Assembly (NCBI RefSeq): GCF_000224145.3
Contig: NC_020174.2
Coordinates: forward strand, 5,434,504 to 5,498,503
Source: Ciona intestinalis
Lineage: Eukaryota; Chordata; Ascidiacea; Phlebobranchia; Cionidae
Length of the DNA stretch: 64,000 nucleotides
Direction: 5' to 3'
Below are positions 23,572 through 34,913 of the stretch, in pieces (the stretch's first letter is position 1; the number at the start of each line of letters is the position of its first letter). The notes below the pieces were generated by a model. It was not told the origin of the DNA. It was given only the letters and a program-made list of their open reading frames with translations, and searched no databases. A program made the translations under genes and the position numbers.

Positions 23572-26500
23572 TTATGTTGCGGGAGCGATATCTTGCTTCG
23601 TTGCGCCGTCTAGCGACTCGTAAATTTCGTGTCGCTGAAAATGTTGTTCGATCTCTTCAAGCGTTCGGCCCTTGGTTTCAGGCAAGAGGAAAACGGCGTA
23701 TAGGATAATGGTGGCGCATACACCACCAAACATCCAAAACGTTGCTTGACTTGAGGTAGCTTTCTGGTAGGAAAATAGAGAAAATAAGCAACAATTTTAA
23801 GATCTGAGCCACCAATTGAAGGAACGAATGTAAATTATGAATCCTCGCATGGAGGGACAACAGTAGTTGTTGTTTCAGACACCTTGTGTCCGCTGTTGAA
23901 TCACCACATTTTAAACTTTGTAAGTGAATTATGGATTTTTATTTATAGCTTTACAATATGCACAAAACCCATAGAGCACCTCTGAAATAAAGAAATTATT
24001 GTAAAGATGCTTAATCAAGGACACACACCCACTAAGTGACAGTGTGTAGCCCTAAACCCATATCCTCTGGTTTAGAATTGACCACAAAAACTAAAGGCCA
24101 GGTTAATGAATAAGAAGGTACTGACAGAAAACTTACAACTAAGTCCTGGAATTCTTTGGTGGTTATAAATGCAAAGAACAAGTTAAAAGTTGTGACTAGA
24201 CCCCCACATTTGGCTCTTCCACGAAGAGGTATCAGCTCTGCCATTAACACCCAAGGAATAGGACCCAAACCAAGTGAAAATGCCACGATGTAAACCATCA
24301 TGCTGGACAGTGCCAGCCAGTTAAGGTTTCCTGGAAAAGTAGGTTTTACTAGTACAGGAACAGTGACTTCTATTGCCAAAAACAGAAGTTCAAGCAGCTT
24401 AACTGCTGTCAAAATGATTTTTGGCACCGGTACCTTGAGTTCTATTGTAAAACACAAAGGCTTATGCAGCTAAACTGCTGTCAAAATTATTTGCTTCTGT
24501 AATGTATGTAGGATTTGGATGACATACCTTTGTGTCCAGCATAAGTAAGTTGGAAGTATAAACCAAAAGCAACCATGCTCAACGCCATAACACCTCCACT
24601 AAAGCCAAGAAGCACACGGCGCCCTAATAAGAAAATAATAGTCATTTAGAAGAAAACCCAATGTTGCTTAGCAGATTAACGAACCAGTTCGATCAATAAG
24701 CAGGCACGACACGGCAGTAAAAACAACTTGTATCCCAGACACCAGCAAAGAGGCCATGTACAACTGTGTAGCCGTCTTGAAACCAGCAGTCTTTAAATAA
24801 AGTATTTGTCAGAAAAAGAATAAATGTAACTTATTTATCCTCGCATGGCAGGCAACGACAGTTGTTTAATAAGGTAAAGTACAAGTATATACCAATGTAT
24901 TGGAAGTGTAACTTGATGTATTACAGGCGTTAACTACCACAAATTGACCAAGTATTTAACCCCATAGCAATAGAATTTTTATGTGGATGGACCATGTCTT
25001 GTTTGTACCAATCTTCTACCATGCTTGTTGTATGGTGAATTTAAAGGAATTATTTTCATGCAAAGCCTTGCCTCAAAAATGGTATGAAAGTAAAACATGA
25101 CGCAGTTGATCCCACTGAACTGCTGCAAGAACATTGCTAACACACTGAGAAAAAGAGGCCACCGAATAGAAGGAGTGGTGAATATTTCAACCCAGGATGC
25201 AGATTGAGCGTTTGCGTTCAAACTATCCCGAATTCCCTCCAACTCACGCTGAATGTTGGTCTGTGCATTGGAGCTTGTATTAAATAGATCAAGCACCGAA
25301 TTAAGGGCAAGTAAACAAAAAAGATCTCAATTCGAGCAGACACGACCATTTGGAGCAAAATGAAAACAAGTCGATGAAATAAAACTAAGAAGCCATACAG
25401 GACAAAATTACATTTTTTCCTCGAACTTTCTGCAGTGAGATGGCAGCTTCAATAGGCTTGTTATCCAAGATGAGATACTGAGGTGCTTCTGGTATAAAGA
25501 GACAAGCAAACACGAACACTACAGGCACACAACCGAGAAACAGTGGCAGCATACGCCATGGTAACTGTCCTATTAAAAACATAATATAAGTTTTTAAACA
25601 GTACTGGATATTTTGTTTAGGAAACATGTACAGAGTTGTTGTTTTAAATTAGTTTATGTTGTTTAATATACTACTAATAATGTATTACATACGCATGATT
25701 GTTAATTTGTGTGCTGCCATGCCTAAAATACATGATTGAAAAGTGTTATTCTGATCAAATGATAATGAGGATAGTAGCTGAAGTTAACATGTCTAATTGG
25801 TTTTAAATCATAAAATGAATGATTACCCCAGCATGCCGGGATGGTGGCACAGGATTAGGTGTTAGTGATATAATGAGGATCTAAATATTAGATGCAAAAC
25901 TAGAGTAGATGCAATTTGAAACTACGAACAACTTAGTGGGTAACTAGCACAACGTAGTATGCACTACAGATCATAATTACTTTGAAAAACTTTTTTAAAA
26001 CCAAGATTAGGAAGAAAATGGGTCTGCAAAATTAAAGCTTTGACAGACTAGCAAAAACTACTGCATGCCAAGCTACAATACCAACTACGCAAACCACTTC
26101 TTACAACTACAGAGTATTTGTCCACTGCATAACATAACTACTGTTTTACCACATGAACAAATTATACCAGCTACAACACAAATGATTGCTTACATGCAAA
26201 ATGAAAGGAAAACTAACAGAATCAACGGCACCTTGTTGACTAAGCAAGCAGCATTAGTAAATTAACTTGCATACAAATATACCAACCAGCTGCGTAAGCC
26301 AGAAATACACCAAATGTGATTCCCAGTTGGTTTCCTGAACCAAGCAGCCCACGTAGACCTTTGGTTGATATCTCACTTACATAGGTCTAAATAAAATGGT
26401 AAATCCAATGCAATATTTACATACGACATATCATATGTCTCTTACAATGGGTTTCGCAAACAGGCCACGCTAAACAACTTTTTTCATGTGTTACTCCAAT

Positions 26501-28191
26501 TATTCCAATTCGCGTTAGGTAACATAGGCTACTACATGCGCAAAAGTTCACAGCACGAATACTCTAAATTGCCCTTTACAGGTTATATGAATGCCTATCT
26601 TGCCACAACAAGCATACTCTTGTCTATTTCAATATTGCTGAACATAAATATTCGTAAACAATTCTTGTGATATATATTAATATATATATATGTGATTGTG
26701 CCTCAGATGTTTGTGCCAAAAACTTTAATGTGCAATGTGGTGTAAAGTAGGGACTTACAGGGACCACAAGTGATGTGAAAGCCATGGCAATTCCAGTTAT
26801 CACCCTCCCAGCATATACCATCCAAATATTTGTAGCAAATGAGATAAGCTGCAAAGTTGTGGTACAAATTAATAGGGTCCAATGATTAAAAATAGATTTG
26901 TTAGATACGTTAAACAGTAGACACAATAAAAAAGATCGTTAAATTAGAAAATGTTGAAAGTATGTCAACTAGATAAAATTAGTCAAAGTAGAACCCTACT
27001 ACAATGTGTAAAAACCATACAGACTTACATGCTATTAAAAAATATTACCAGAACAAAATGAGATTGCTAAATGTTTGCATTCCACCCGCAAGTCTTAAAA
27101 AACCCTAAGTAGGATGCAGAACAAATATCTGTGAATTAAAGAAAGAACCATACATAGGCTATACTTTTAAATATAATATACTGAAAAAGGTCCTGGAAAA
27201 GTTTAAAAACTAACCAGAAGTCCTCCAATGTAGGGTACACCTGATACAATCGCTGTCGCTTTCCTTCCAAAATGTTGCATAAATAATCCAGCAAAGCCAC
27301 CACCTACCATACCTCCCAACATCAGCAGGGACTGTAAACATAAGGGGTAAAGTTAGGGGTGTCTGGCAGGTGACATATAACTATAAACCCTTTTGAAACA
27401 GACCAATAATAATAATAGAGTCGGCTACTTCAACTATTAATATGTCTTCAACAAACATATAGTTTGTTTTAACAAAAAAAAAAAAACGGCAAACGACAGT
27501 GAAAAAAAAAACAGTTCACAATGTAATAATATATATAGGCTATAATATATCCAGTTCAACTTTGTAAATAAGTTGGAACTTATGTTGTCGATATACAATA
27601 TATACAAACACAATAAATAATATTATATTATCTTAATCCTAAACTTACACCAATCCATGAAGCTTCTGAAGTTCCCACATGAATGGCGTTGCTGGAATTA
27701 TCCTTTTGCATGAGAGGTATCATAGGAGCTGAGAGACCCAACACCGTTCCTGTACTAACTGCACCTAAAATCATGATGCCAGAGTATATGAAGACAGGGA
27801 TTTTGCTTCCATCACTGCAATGAAAATTAGGTGTGTAATATAGAAAAGAAGGAATTACCCTTGTCAGTTAAAACGTCATCTTAATTAAGCCCTTTGCTAT
27901 GACTACAAAGTTTACTGAATAGAAGGAAGATTTATTATTTAGCAACAGAACTGTTGAGAAGCGTTACTCTTACAAACCAATCTAAACATTTAATATCTGA
28001 CTCTTAGTTAACACAATTTAACCAATACAAGGATAAACATGTAATACTAAATACACAAAAATATCCAACAAAAAGAAGACTGTAACCTTACTTATTGAGA
28101 TTAAGTTATAATTACACAGATAAGCAACTTACTCATAATTCCTGTCTTTTAACAATCTTGTTGATTCAATATTTTCATTGCTGTCTTCCAT
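23572..28191 (-). CDS. SLC2A8: Facilitated glucose transporter, GLUT8-like (class III)
   Basis: Eleven exons on the minus strand: 28133-28191, 27649-27814, 27215-27331, 26759-26848, 26287-26386, 25412-25569, 25072-25260, 24685-24790, 24528-24623, 24137-24369 (or to 24441) and 23572-23763. All joins keep frame and give 501 residues (human GLUT8 about 477). The N-terminus has ESTRLL (residues 9-14), the [DE]xxxL[LI] dileucine signal that keeps GLUT8 on endosomal/lysosomal membranes. Sugar-porter motifs follow in order: GRK after TM2, GLRGLLGS, FIPEAPQYL, QQFSGINCVMFY in TM7, DRTGRR, GLGPIPWVLMAE in TM10 and PETKGRTLEE at the C-terminus. One intron has a GC donor and one 3' splice site is duplicated. 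A hexose carrier role is inferred from the family. Confidence 0.93.
24351..24497 (-). repeat. 72-bp tandem duplication spanning a 3' splice site of SLC2A8
   Basis: Two diverged copies, about 72 bp apart, each contain a CAATAG acceptor followed by AA(G/C)TC and a shared block TTTTGACAGCAGTT. The acceptors (exon starts 24369 and 24441) are in the same frame, so use of the distal one adds 24 residues in the loop before TM9. Confidence 0.75.
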
Positions 28192-28481
28192 GCTGCAGAA
28201 TCAGTAACACAGGTTTAAGATATGAATTAGGACTTGTGGTTTAATAAATGCTTTGCTGCAGCTATATCCAAACCACAAAAGTCTTTGCTTTATTCCAGCT
28301 ATTTACAGGGTTAAAGCTAACATGGTTTCTGAAGATAAAAGTCGAAATGAAATATAAATTTAACATGAACTCTGGACTTATACATTGCAAATTTTAAACC
28401 ATACAGAAAGCCTACTCTGAAAATATGCATGTTACGATCACGAGCAAATACACAAGTCAGCAACAGTAGGGCAATAAATGA

Positions 28482-28487
28482 TTTATT
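28482..28487 (-). promoter_or_regulatory. Polyadenylation signal, UROS
   Basis: AATAAA on the minus strand about 160 nt after the UROS stop and before the SLC2A8 start, indicating that UROS and SLC2A8 are probably separate transcripts. Confidence 0.5.
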
Positions 28488-28645
28488 GATGTTTGTATAT
28501 AGGTCATGAAGCTGCATGCTGTAATATGCATTACAATACAGAATACACATTACCAAAATGACAACCTCTTTGTATTTTAGTCATGTAATACAACTCAACA
28601 TTAGTAAATGAATATAAATACAGGTATAATAAAAACTTAAATAAA

Positions 28646-29401
28646 CTAAGAGCTTTCACAATTTGCTTTTATGATTTTAAATAGACTTTCTGGGTTTGGC
28701 CTTTCTGCAGTTACTACACTTATATCTGGTTGGCTTGCAAATGAATGTGCAGTTGTTTCACCAATTGCAACGATTTTTGTTGCAGAGAAGTCTCCCTTCA
28801 GGGCAGATTGCCATGTGTTAAAGCAGAACCGATGACCTGATGGACTGAAAAAGGTAATAAAATCTGGTGAGCCATTCACTTCAACATAACTTTGAACTGC
28901 TTCATCAACGACTGGATTCTTAACAGTTTCGTATGCTGTTATGGTGTGGAATGGTATTTCATTGCAGGTCAAAACAGATGGAAGAGTTTCCCTTTTTAAC
29001 TGTCCACATATAAACAATAGTGGTTGATTGTTTACTAACTTCTGCTCTTGGACAATTAGTTCCGCAAGCACTTGAGCATTTCCACTGTTCCCACCTTTGC
29101 TGATAAATCCTAAATTCTCAGCCATCTTTGCAGTAGATTCTCCCACAGCATAACAAGGTTTTGAAGCCCATAATTCAGACAGTGGTGTATCCAGAGACAG
29201 CTGTACAGCTTCAACAGATCGCTTGCTTGTAAATATGATTCCAGACCAAGAATCTGGTGCTGAAATTGCATCTTTAATTAAGTCACAATTACAGAAGTTA
29301 AAAGAAAGAACTGGAATAGAAGTTACATCACCAATTTTGTTGAGAGTATTAACATACTCATCATTACAGCCAGTTGAAGCTCGCATTAATACAATCTTCA
29401 T
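28646..29401 (-). CDS. UROS: Uroporphyrinogen-III synthase
   Basis: Single open frame of 251 codons without intron. Family features: GIIFTSKRSVEAV near residues 54-66, CYAVGESTA (83-91), FFSPSG and KIVAIGETTAHSF in the second lobe, fitting the two-domain HemD fold. The enzyme closes and inverts ring D of hydroxymethylbilane to make uroporphyrinogen III in cytosolic haem synthesis. Length is typical (human 265). Its ATG lies 32 bp after the PHPT1 stop on the same strand, with a TTTAG acceptor at the boundary (first exonic base 29420) suited to spliced-leader trans-splicing, so it is probably the second gene of a dicistron. Confidence 0.93.
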   Translation of the reverse strand: MKIVLMRASTGCNDEYVNTLNKIGDVTSIPVLSFNFCNCDLIKDAISAPDSWSGIIFTSKRSVEAVQLSLDTPLSELWASKPCYAVGESTAKMAENLGFISKGGNSGNAQVLAELIVQEQKLVNNQPLLFICGQLKRETLPSVLTCNEIPFHTITAYETVKNPVVDEAVQSYVEVNGSPDFITFFSPSGHRFCFNTWQSALKGDFSATKIVAIGETTAHSFASQPDISVVTAERPNPESLFKIIKANCESS

Positions 29402-29433
29402 GATTTCCCGAAAAGGTTACCTAAATCATATAA
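29402..29433 (-). promoter_or_regulatory. Intercistronic region with trans-splice acceptor
   Basis: Only 32 bp separate the PHPT1 stop from the UROS ATG. On the minus strand it reads TTATATGATTTAG then GTAACC, leaving an 18-nt leader on UROS after trans-splicing at 29420. There is no room for an independent promoter or a 3' UTR with polyadenylation signal. Spliced-leader operons of this spacing are established for Ciona. Confidence 0.65.
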
Positions 29434-29790
29434 TTAATAGCCTTCATTAGACCAGGTGATATTGTAGCCTGGATAATGTTGTTTTAACTTGTCAACTGTT
29501 ATGCTATGTTCAGCTCTACCAAAGCCAACAGAATATCCATAAACAACGATCTTTTTACTGCTTGGTTCGTGCTTTATTCGACCACCACCAATGCAAATGG
29601 TATCGAAACCCAAAGCTTCAATTTTCGGACTTTCTTCGTCAAAAATGTCCGCGTGGTATTCCGCTTCCACCAAACCACAAATTATTATTTTTTCCGAACC
29701 TTTACAGCTGACTTTAATTTGAATGTATTTAAAAGTTCCTGTTTCAATTTTTACATCAGGTATTGCAGCCAATTTAGCTTGAACGCTCAT
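29434..29790 (-). CDS. PHPT1: 14-kDa phosphohistidine phosphatase
   Basis: Intronless frame of 118 residues. It aligns along its length with human PHPT1 (125 residues): IPDV near the start, EAEYHADIF with the catalytic histidine at residue 46, the IGGGRIKH loop that binds phosphate, KKIVVYGYSVGFG, AEHSIT and the C-terminal NITWSNEGY. It removes phosphate from histidine in proteins such as ion channels and metabolic enzymes, in the cytosol. It appears to be the first gene of a dicistron with UROS. A MITE copy ends about 80 bp upstream of its start, inside the likely promoter. Confidence 0.95.
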   Translation of the reverse strand: MSVQAKLAAIPDVKIETGTFKYIQIKVSCKGSEKIIICGLVEAEYHADIFDEESPKIEALGFDTICIGGGRIKHEPSSKKIVVYGYSVGFGRAEHSITVDKLKQHYPGYNITWSNEGY

Positions 29791-30691
29791 TACAGAAGTG
29801 TTTTAACAATCTAACAAAATGTAATTAAATTTTCAATCATATATATTTCAACCATATATATATACCCTACTAGTGGGGTGGGGGAAGATGGGACACATTT
29901 TCATTCTTTCTTTCCGTTCCATTTGGTAGTAATAGTAAACAAACAACATTCAAAGAATTATAAAACCGTATCCCCACGACCCCCATAGACCATTGTTAAT
30001 TGTTTGAATCGGTTTACTCGAATGCTATGTGCTAAAGGTGTCCCATCTTTCCCATCCTACTGTATAGAAAATTAGATAAAAATCAAAAATTACAATATAA
30101 ACAATATACGAATATACAAATACATTTGGATGATTTGGTTCACCTGATTACTAATATAATTAAACGCCAATAAATTAAAATAGAGCTTGGTTACTTAGAT
30201 ACAATTTACGTTTATTTAAGAAGGTAAACGTAAATACACTTGAACAGAAATATAATCATGAAAATACCGTAAAATACACGTCTATTCTATTCTTCCGGCT
30301 TCTTTTTATCTCATATTCCGTCTCAGTCTACACCAGCATTGCAACATCGCCTGCTAAATAGATTTAGTTCTTTGAATTCCTATTAAACTAACAAGAAAAC
30401 ATATGCAATTTTGTCTTCAACATCTGGTCCCAGAACTACCGAAACTAATGATGATTCTAAAATGTTTCTTTTTTTAATCTTTTTATATTAAGTTTATGTT
30501 ATTTTTTTCAAACTATAAAATTTATTCTTAAAGAAGTAAAATACTTTTTTACCAAAGTTTCTGATAATAAAAATACAACGTTTGTGGCAACTTATTTTTG
30601 GAAAATACTTTGGTTTGCAGTCTCTGGTTTGTTTTGAAAGTAAATTTGATCGAAACATTTTGTATGGGACGTGGTTTGTGTGCGCTAAAAC
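29791..30691. other. Divergent intergenic region between PHPT1 and INTS15
   Basis: About 900 bp shared by two outward-facing genes. It contains one full MITE (29871-30064) and otherwise AT-rich DNA with no exon seen. A TTTGCAG at about 30615-30621 could be a spliced-leader acceptor for INTS15. Confidence 0.5.
29871..30064 (-). mobile_element. Palindromic MITE in the PHPT1/UROS promoter region
   Basis: Full-length copy in reverse orientation: TAGTGGGGTGGGGGAAGATG at the left, then the 'ttcattcttt' and 'gtagtaatagtaaacaaa' blocks, and AAAGGTGTCCCATCTTTCCC at the right, about 30 bp inverted ends. Confidence 0.85.
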
Positions 30692-33368
30692 ATGAACCAG
30701 AGACAGTACACATCCTCTGTCCAGGAAGTTTTGCAAAAACTAGAAAATATATTCAAGGTTTCGTATGTTTTGATGTTGTAATTTTAGCTACGTTACGGGT
30801 TAAACATGTATATTGTTTCAGAATCAAAGCGGTTCTTCTTTCAGCAAAGACAGCACCATTGCAAGAGTGGATAATGTCATTTTTAAATGCAGTGTTGACT
30901 GGATTTCACAACAAAAGGTGACATGATGTATATTTTTATATATTAGTTTAAAGTAAACTGCCTAAGCCTATAGTCTTCTGCTTTCTAGTGCTGGACTGGA
31001 GTTTACAGACTGGACAAGACACTGTTGTTTGTATCATTGTAATTCTAGAATAATGGCATCGAACGCGTGGTTACTGTAACATATTCTGTCACATTGTACA
31101 AACATAGAAATAGTACATATACTGTGTAATATAAATTTACACCACCAACATCAGGTCTTAACACCAGTAGAAGAACTTGAGCTTATAGATGAGCTGTGTA
31201 TGTACCTTCAACAACAAAAGCACGAATATGTTCGCTACAGGGTGTTTGAAGCTTTGTTTTCGATGGCTAGAGAAAGTGCACAAATGTATAGGTATGTTCA
31301 TTTGTATACCATAGAGGCATAGGCTCCTATATATATGAAACAACATCTTTAAGTAGTAAAATTCATAAGTAGTATACAATATATTCCACTGAAAACACTA
31401 TTAATTTTAAACAGACGTGAGGTGCTGTGCAAACTAGTCTCACTTGGAATTGCAGCAAAAGCCAGTGCTGTGTTAGAATGTGCAGCTTTGTGGATGAAGG
31501 TAAAAAGTCTGTAGCACTACTGCACTAGTCTGAAATCTAACATAACTATGTTTTATTTGTGGCTGGCAATTTGAACAACCCATCAGTGACCATTGGGTTG
31601 CAGCAATTGCCATTAATTGTCTTGCCCAAAGAAACATACACAATAGTGGCAGCAATGATGAATCAATGAGAAACATACACAATAGTGGCAGCAATGATCC
31701 TCTTTTCTTTTTTCTCACAGAGCTGTGATAAATCTCATGCCATTCATTTGGTGATGAGTTTGATTGAAGACTACTGTACACTGCAGAAGAACGGGACCAT
31801 TGAGTTGAAATCTTGCTTGGAAGTTAGCCCTCGGTTTTGCTGCGTCTTTACCATAGCTCTGACCTCCAACTACACCATGATGTAAATACTTTTTCTTATG
31901 CCATATGTGCTATTTTCACAGTACCTTTAAAACACATACTTTTTCAGGGCAAGAGATAGGGCACAGGCAAAGTTGCAAAGATTTCCTGAACTCCAAGTAT
32001 TAGATGTTGTTCAACATTGGTTATTAACGGAACCTACTTTATGTTTCAGTACTGCAACCCAGGTACCAAAGCTGTTGTACATTATTTTGAACCACAGTAT
32101 TAATAAGCTGTTACTTCTGCTACCAGGCATAATGTAAATAACTTTTCAACGTCTCATCTGGTATAAAAAATGTAGTGCATTTCTGACGTTTCGTCCGCAG
32201 GTTGGCAGAAAAAAGTAGTGTATTTCCGATTTTAGGCAGTTTTTTTAAGCTGTTGAAATGTTATTTATGTTATGACTGACAGCAGAAGTAACAGAAGTAA
32301 TTTCTTTGTATTAAAAGGCATCTATATTTTAGATGGACAAATTATGGAGAACTGTGATAAAAGCAACGCAAACTTTACCTGACAGTCTTGCACTTACACC
32401 ACTCGATGGTTTAATCCAGTGGAGCGTGAAACTTCCTTTTTCCGACCAAGGTAGTCAAAACAAAATGGAAGTTTTAACTGAAGATGATGTTTCGTATTAT
32501 ACTCTACATTCCAAATTACACTATGCACTACTGAAAGCACTTTTAGCTTCCAAACCAGCACTGAAGGTATAGTTTTACTTTTAAAATACGTCAATGTTTA
32601 TTAACCTACTTATATAAAATAGGGTGGGGTAATATGGGACATTTCATTCTTTTTTCTCTTTCCGTTTTGTAATAAATAAGAATATTTACGGAACTATAAA
32701 ACCATAGCCCCGCGACTCTTGAAAGAGAGTTGCAATTGTTCTAAACACAATCAGCAAGTGTGAAATTTAGGAGCTGCCAATATTCCATCTTATTCTACAG
32801 TATTATAACAGGGTTTTATTTTTTAACTTTGTTTACAGCAGTGTCATAGTAATGTTATAACTTGCAGGCCATTGCAAAAGGATCAGTGTTGGGGAATCCC
32901 GACCTCCAGTTGTGGGGAAAACCCCAGGTTCATTCCCTGATTGGTGACCTCATGACCTTGTGTCCAGATTCCGATAAACCAAAGGCAGGAAGTCCAACCG
33001 AGCTGTCAATCAACCGATTCTCACAAATTTGTCAAGTAGGCATGACCATGAGAGTTCTTAACTGCACTAAAGGTGAAATTTGCTATTGTAAAACTTGTAG
33101 CATCCTTCGTCTTTTAATAGATACTTGATTTCCAATTTATATATTCTGCTGTATATTGTTTTCCAGATCAATTTCAAAGCCTTTCAGATCCTCTGCCTAA
33201 GACAAGGTAAATTTGAACTTTACTTGCAGCATTTTCCATGCAATAATACTGTTGTATAGCAGTAAACAGAAATTGTCATTACTTAGGCTTCTTGAACTGG
33301 TTGCGTACGGTTCAGCTCGCAGATCATCTGTGGATGAAGTTCCAATGGACATCGCACAAAGTTATTAA
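30692..33368 (+). CDS. INTS15: Integrator complex subunit 15 (C7orf26 homologue)
   Basis: Ten exons: 30692-30757, 30822-30917, 31155-31291, 31415-31499, 31721-31881, 31948-32062, 32333-32566, 32868-33072, 33167-33206 and 33287-33368. All joins stay in frame and give 406 residues (human about 449). Matches to remembered human C7orf26 include SVQEVLQKLENIFK near the N-terminus against SAAKEVLYHLDIYF, PVEELELIDELC against LQELQLLEIMC, KLVSLGIAAKASAVLECAA against KLVSMAVAVCRIPVLECAA, EVSPRFCCVF against SASPRFCCQF and LALTPLDGLIQW against LELTPLVGLIRW. In mammals the protein belongs to Integrator, which cleaves nascent nuclear RNA. The vertebrate proline-rich tail is shorter here. Intron 6 holds a foldback element and intron 7 a MITE. 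AATAAA lies at 33647-33652. Confidence 0.9.
31631..31698 (+). repeat. 39-bp tandem duplication in INTS15 intron 4
   Basis: A 29-bp block beginning GAAACATACACAATAGTGGC is repeated exactly with a 39-bp period (31631-31659 and 31670-31698), just before the acceptor of exon 5. Confidence 0.8.
32108..32294. mobile_element. Foldback element in INTS15 intron 6 (second MITE family)
   Basis: The ends CTGTTACTTCTGCT and AGCAGAAGTAACAG are perfect inverted repeats, and the pairing continues imperfectly inward for about 40 bp (TAAATAAC...TTTCAAC blocks). The whole unit is 187 bp with a possible short AAG target duplication. It differs in sequence from the common MITE of this window. Confidence 0.7.
32619..32804 (-). 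mobile_element. Palindromic MITE in INTS15 intron 7, diverged
   Basis: Left end ATAGGGTGGGGTAATATGGG, then the 'tttcattcttt' block and 'ataaaaccatagccccgcgac', with a weak right end ATTCCATCTTATTCTACAG. The degeneration suggests an older insertion. Confidence 0.75.
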
Positions 33369-33646
33369 TGTCAATGTACTCCATATGCATATCTTCATGT
33401 TCAAGGGTACTAGGGTAATGAGCCAAATATGGTGTATTCCAAGGTCGTTAACAAGGACTTCACCCATGACAAGGAATTTAGCCATATGGAATTAAAGGAT
33501 TATACCAACTTGCGCAGATCTAATTGCTACACTACTATGTGGTTGATTGAAAATGTAGTTCCATATGGATTGGCATAAATACTTATACTTAGTCCAATAA
33601 GTGTAATGTGTGTGCTGTTCCCTGGTCCGCAGTTTCGAAATGGTGA

Positions 33647-33652
33647 AATAAA
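33647..33652 (+). promoter_or_regulatory. Polyadenylation signal, INTS15
   Basis: AATAAA 279 nt after the INTS15 stop codon, the first clear hexamer on this strand. Confidence 0.5.
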
Positions 33653-34576
33653 CATATTATTCTTTATTCTGTTCATAATTGTTAAGAACAAAGTGGTCTG
33701 CTCTGTTAGAACAACAGTGTATATTCCAATCGGTGTTGTTAGCCACTTGTGGCGCTGCAGAACAGGTTAAGTACGTCACAATATAGGTGCAAGTCAATGC
33801 GTGTAATGTGACGACGGTAGAAACTGAGTTGTATACACTCTCATGTTGAAGAGAAATCCATGACGTGTTACTTACCAATGGGCGCCAAGCCTATACTACA
33901 TAATATACTGGTGTATGGTGGAGTTGGGCATGATGTCATTTCCTTTCAAGTGACGATACTTCCTGTCTGCCATGGACCGCCCTAAACCGTTAACGCAACC
34001 AATAGCACAGCGGTTGCTGATGCACGACTATATCCTGCATTGTCTTAGATATTCTGTGTAGATGCTATGTGAATAAGACAATTATGTTACACCATTGTTA
34101 GGCGAGCACGTCTAAAGGGCTAATGTTCTGAGTCTATAAATCATTAGGGGTATAGTTATATTTACCTAACAATAAAAAAGAGCCAGGAAAGTCATAATTT
34201 ATATCAAAACTTGTGAATATTGCCATTGCTAAAAAATAATCTGTATTACAATAGATTAACCGTTTACCAAATGCGATCAATAACAAATTAAATTTACATT
34301 CTTCAGCGTAGAGCAACGTGACTATGTTGGCGTGCGGTTTACTCGGGTCTCTATATAGCATGTAGGCGGATCATTTTGTGTGGGTATTTTAATCTATTCC
34401 GCATTGAAGGATGCAGTTGCGTGATTTATTCTTAATTAAGCGTTGGGACTGTATTTTAAGGTCACGCAAATTTCTTGTTACATTCGAACTTACAATTTTT
34501 GTTTGAAGATTTTGTAGTTTATTTAGTGTAGGTTATTTTACAACGAGATTTTGTTGTCGAAGTTATTATACTTAAA

Positions 34577-34769
34577 GTACCGTGGGAAAAGATGGGACAC
34601 CTTCAGCTCGAAATAGTCAAATATCCTGATCGCATTTTAAACAATCAACAACGGTCTATAGAAGTCGTAAAGTTACCGTTTTGAAATTTTTTAAATGTTC
34701 TTTGTTTACTACCAAGTGGGACGGGAAAATGGAATGAAAGGTGTCCCATCTTACCCCACCCTACTGTAC
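34577..34769 (+). mobile_element. Palindromic MITE
   Basis: Left end somewhat diverged (GTACCGTGGGAAAAGATGGG), right end intact (GGTGTCCCATCTTACCCCAC), full internal blocks including 'tcctgatcgcattttaaac' and 'gttctttgtttactacc'. Confidence 0.85.
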
Positions 34770-34913
34770 TTAACGATAGCTGTTGCAAAATTATGTTTAA
34801 TTTAATTGAAAGAGATACTTATTTTATAGCCTCAGTGCAGGAAATGCAAATCTTTCGGATTTATCAGAGCTACAGAATTAGTAGCTTATTTAAGCCATGG
34901 CTTACTAAACATA

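Noticed and set aside
28191-28646. SLC2A8 as third gene of the PHPT1-UROS operon
   Set aside because: A 455-bp gap with a clear polyadenylation signal separates them.
33740-33765. Third CTCF-like word after INTS15
   Set aside because: It matches only if one base is deleted from the core.
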